Shown here one piece after another: positions 12,403 to 12,755 of a stretch of DNA of 12,755 nucleotides. Position numbers and translations under genes: made by a program. Under the pieces are notes generated by a model, which saw only the letters and a list, made by a program, of their open reading frames with translations, ran no database searches and was not told the origin of the DNA. Origin of the DNA: Candidatus Methylomirabilis sp. (GTDB lineage: Bacteria; Patescibacteriota; Patescibacteriia; DYHP01); contig DYHP01000014.1 in the NCBI GenBank assembly GCA_020724105.1, forward strand, positions 7,317 to 20,071. The letters run 5' to 3'. How positions within the stretch are numbered: the first letter of the stretch is position 1; each line of letters starts with the position of its first letter.

Positions 12403-12755
12403 AACCCAAGCGCAAAAATCAAAACTTGAGACATAAATAAATTTGTTATTTAATTTTTATAAATTGCTCGATTGAACTGATATTAAGTTAATTCTCCTTC
12501 GCGGCTACATTAAGATAAAAATCATTGCTTATTTTAGTCGCAAATGATAGTAATGCCTTTGAATTACAAAATGGCCAAAATTTTATTCCCTGAGCCCTGT
12601 CGAAGGGTAAAATTTTGGCTTCATTATACAGTTATGCCTTCAACAGGCTCAGGCAATAACCGCATTTCGTAATTCAAGGTAATGTCCAAAAGTTATTTCC
12701 TGAGATTGTCGTCCCGACACAAAGTCGGGATTGGCTCATTTTAGCCCTTCAACCG
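12403..12755. repeat. Non-coding end region with a MITE-like nested inverted repeat
   Basis: No gene is seen in these 353 bp. The first about 150 bp are AT-rich and should hold the nuclease promoter. From 12557 to 12679 lies a nested element. CTTTGAATTACAAAATG (12557-12573) is complementary to 12663-12679 at 15 of 17. Just inside, GCCAAAATTTTA (12574-12585) is perfectly complementary to 12608-12619. CCTGAGCCCTGTCGAAGG (12589-12606) has a near-complement at 12637-12653. A short TCCCGAC/GTCGGGA palindrome follows at 12712-12730. Confidence 0.7.

Noticed and set aside
1..12755. Alternative genetic code with TGA read as an amino acid
   Set aside because: TGA ends rfbD exactly at the conserved C-terminus, immediately before rfbA, and no gene core contains in-frame TGA.
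1..12755. tRNA or rRNA genes
   Set aside because: No cloverleaf-like or rRNA-like stretch was noticed by eye; this was not tested by a covariance search.

Overview
The window looks like part of a small-genome, low-GC bacterial chromosome, most likely a Candidate Phyla Radiation (Patescibacteria, Parcubacteria-like) organism. This placement is inferred from gene style: a membrane-anchored PEGA protein, a long-form RmlA, a short membrane-anchored DsbA, a secreted nuclease fused to a lamin-tail-like domain, few Shine-Dalgarno sites, and intergenic spaces full of palindromes. No rRNA or other phylogenetic marker is present. TGA ends rfbD directly before the rfbA start, so the standard bacterial code fits.

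Layout. 1-2104 (minus strand) carries the N-terminal part of an S41 processing protease, cut by the window edge, and murA (peptidoglycan precursor synthesis), separated by an AT-rich spacer of inverted repeats. A PEGA-domain membrane protein (2135-3115, plus) is divergent from murA across only 30 bp. A terminator and a large nested palindrome separate it from a convergent operon rfbB-rfbD-rfbA (6584 down to 3312, minus) for dTDP-sugar synthesis; rfbC is not in the window. Upstream of rfbB lies a REP-associated tyrosine transposase (RAYT) with hairpins on both sides. Then come a possible frameshifted mini-gene, a DsbA-like thiol oxidoreductase (minus), a small Cys-rich membrane protein (plus), a Cys-rich exported protein (minus), a large secreted protein with about 40 cysteines in tandem repeats (plus), and an exported thermonuclease (minus). 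The last 353 bp are non-coding and hold a MITE-like nested inverted repeat.

How it fits together. The left half serves the cell envelope: protease, murA and activated sugars for surface glycans. The right half is a set of exported Cys-rich proteins beside a disulfide-forming enzyme, which suggests oxidative folding of surface proteins (inference).

The most unusual content is repeat biology. RfbD carries three in-frame insertions made of palindromic DNA, two of them copies of one roughly 67-bp repeat and the third containing a palindrome with a relative in an intergenic region. A perfect 44-bp palindrome at 9021-9064 is a doublet of the hairpin that flanks the RAYT gene, which is the arrangement called a REPIN. 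An 8-bp tandem repeat inside the signal peptide of the Cys-rich exported protein could make that gene phase-variable. A 90-bp three-stem palindrome lies in the leader of the small membrane gene.
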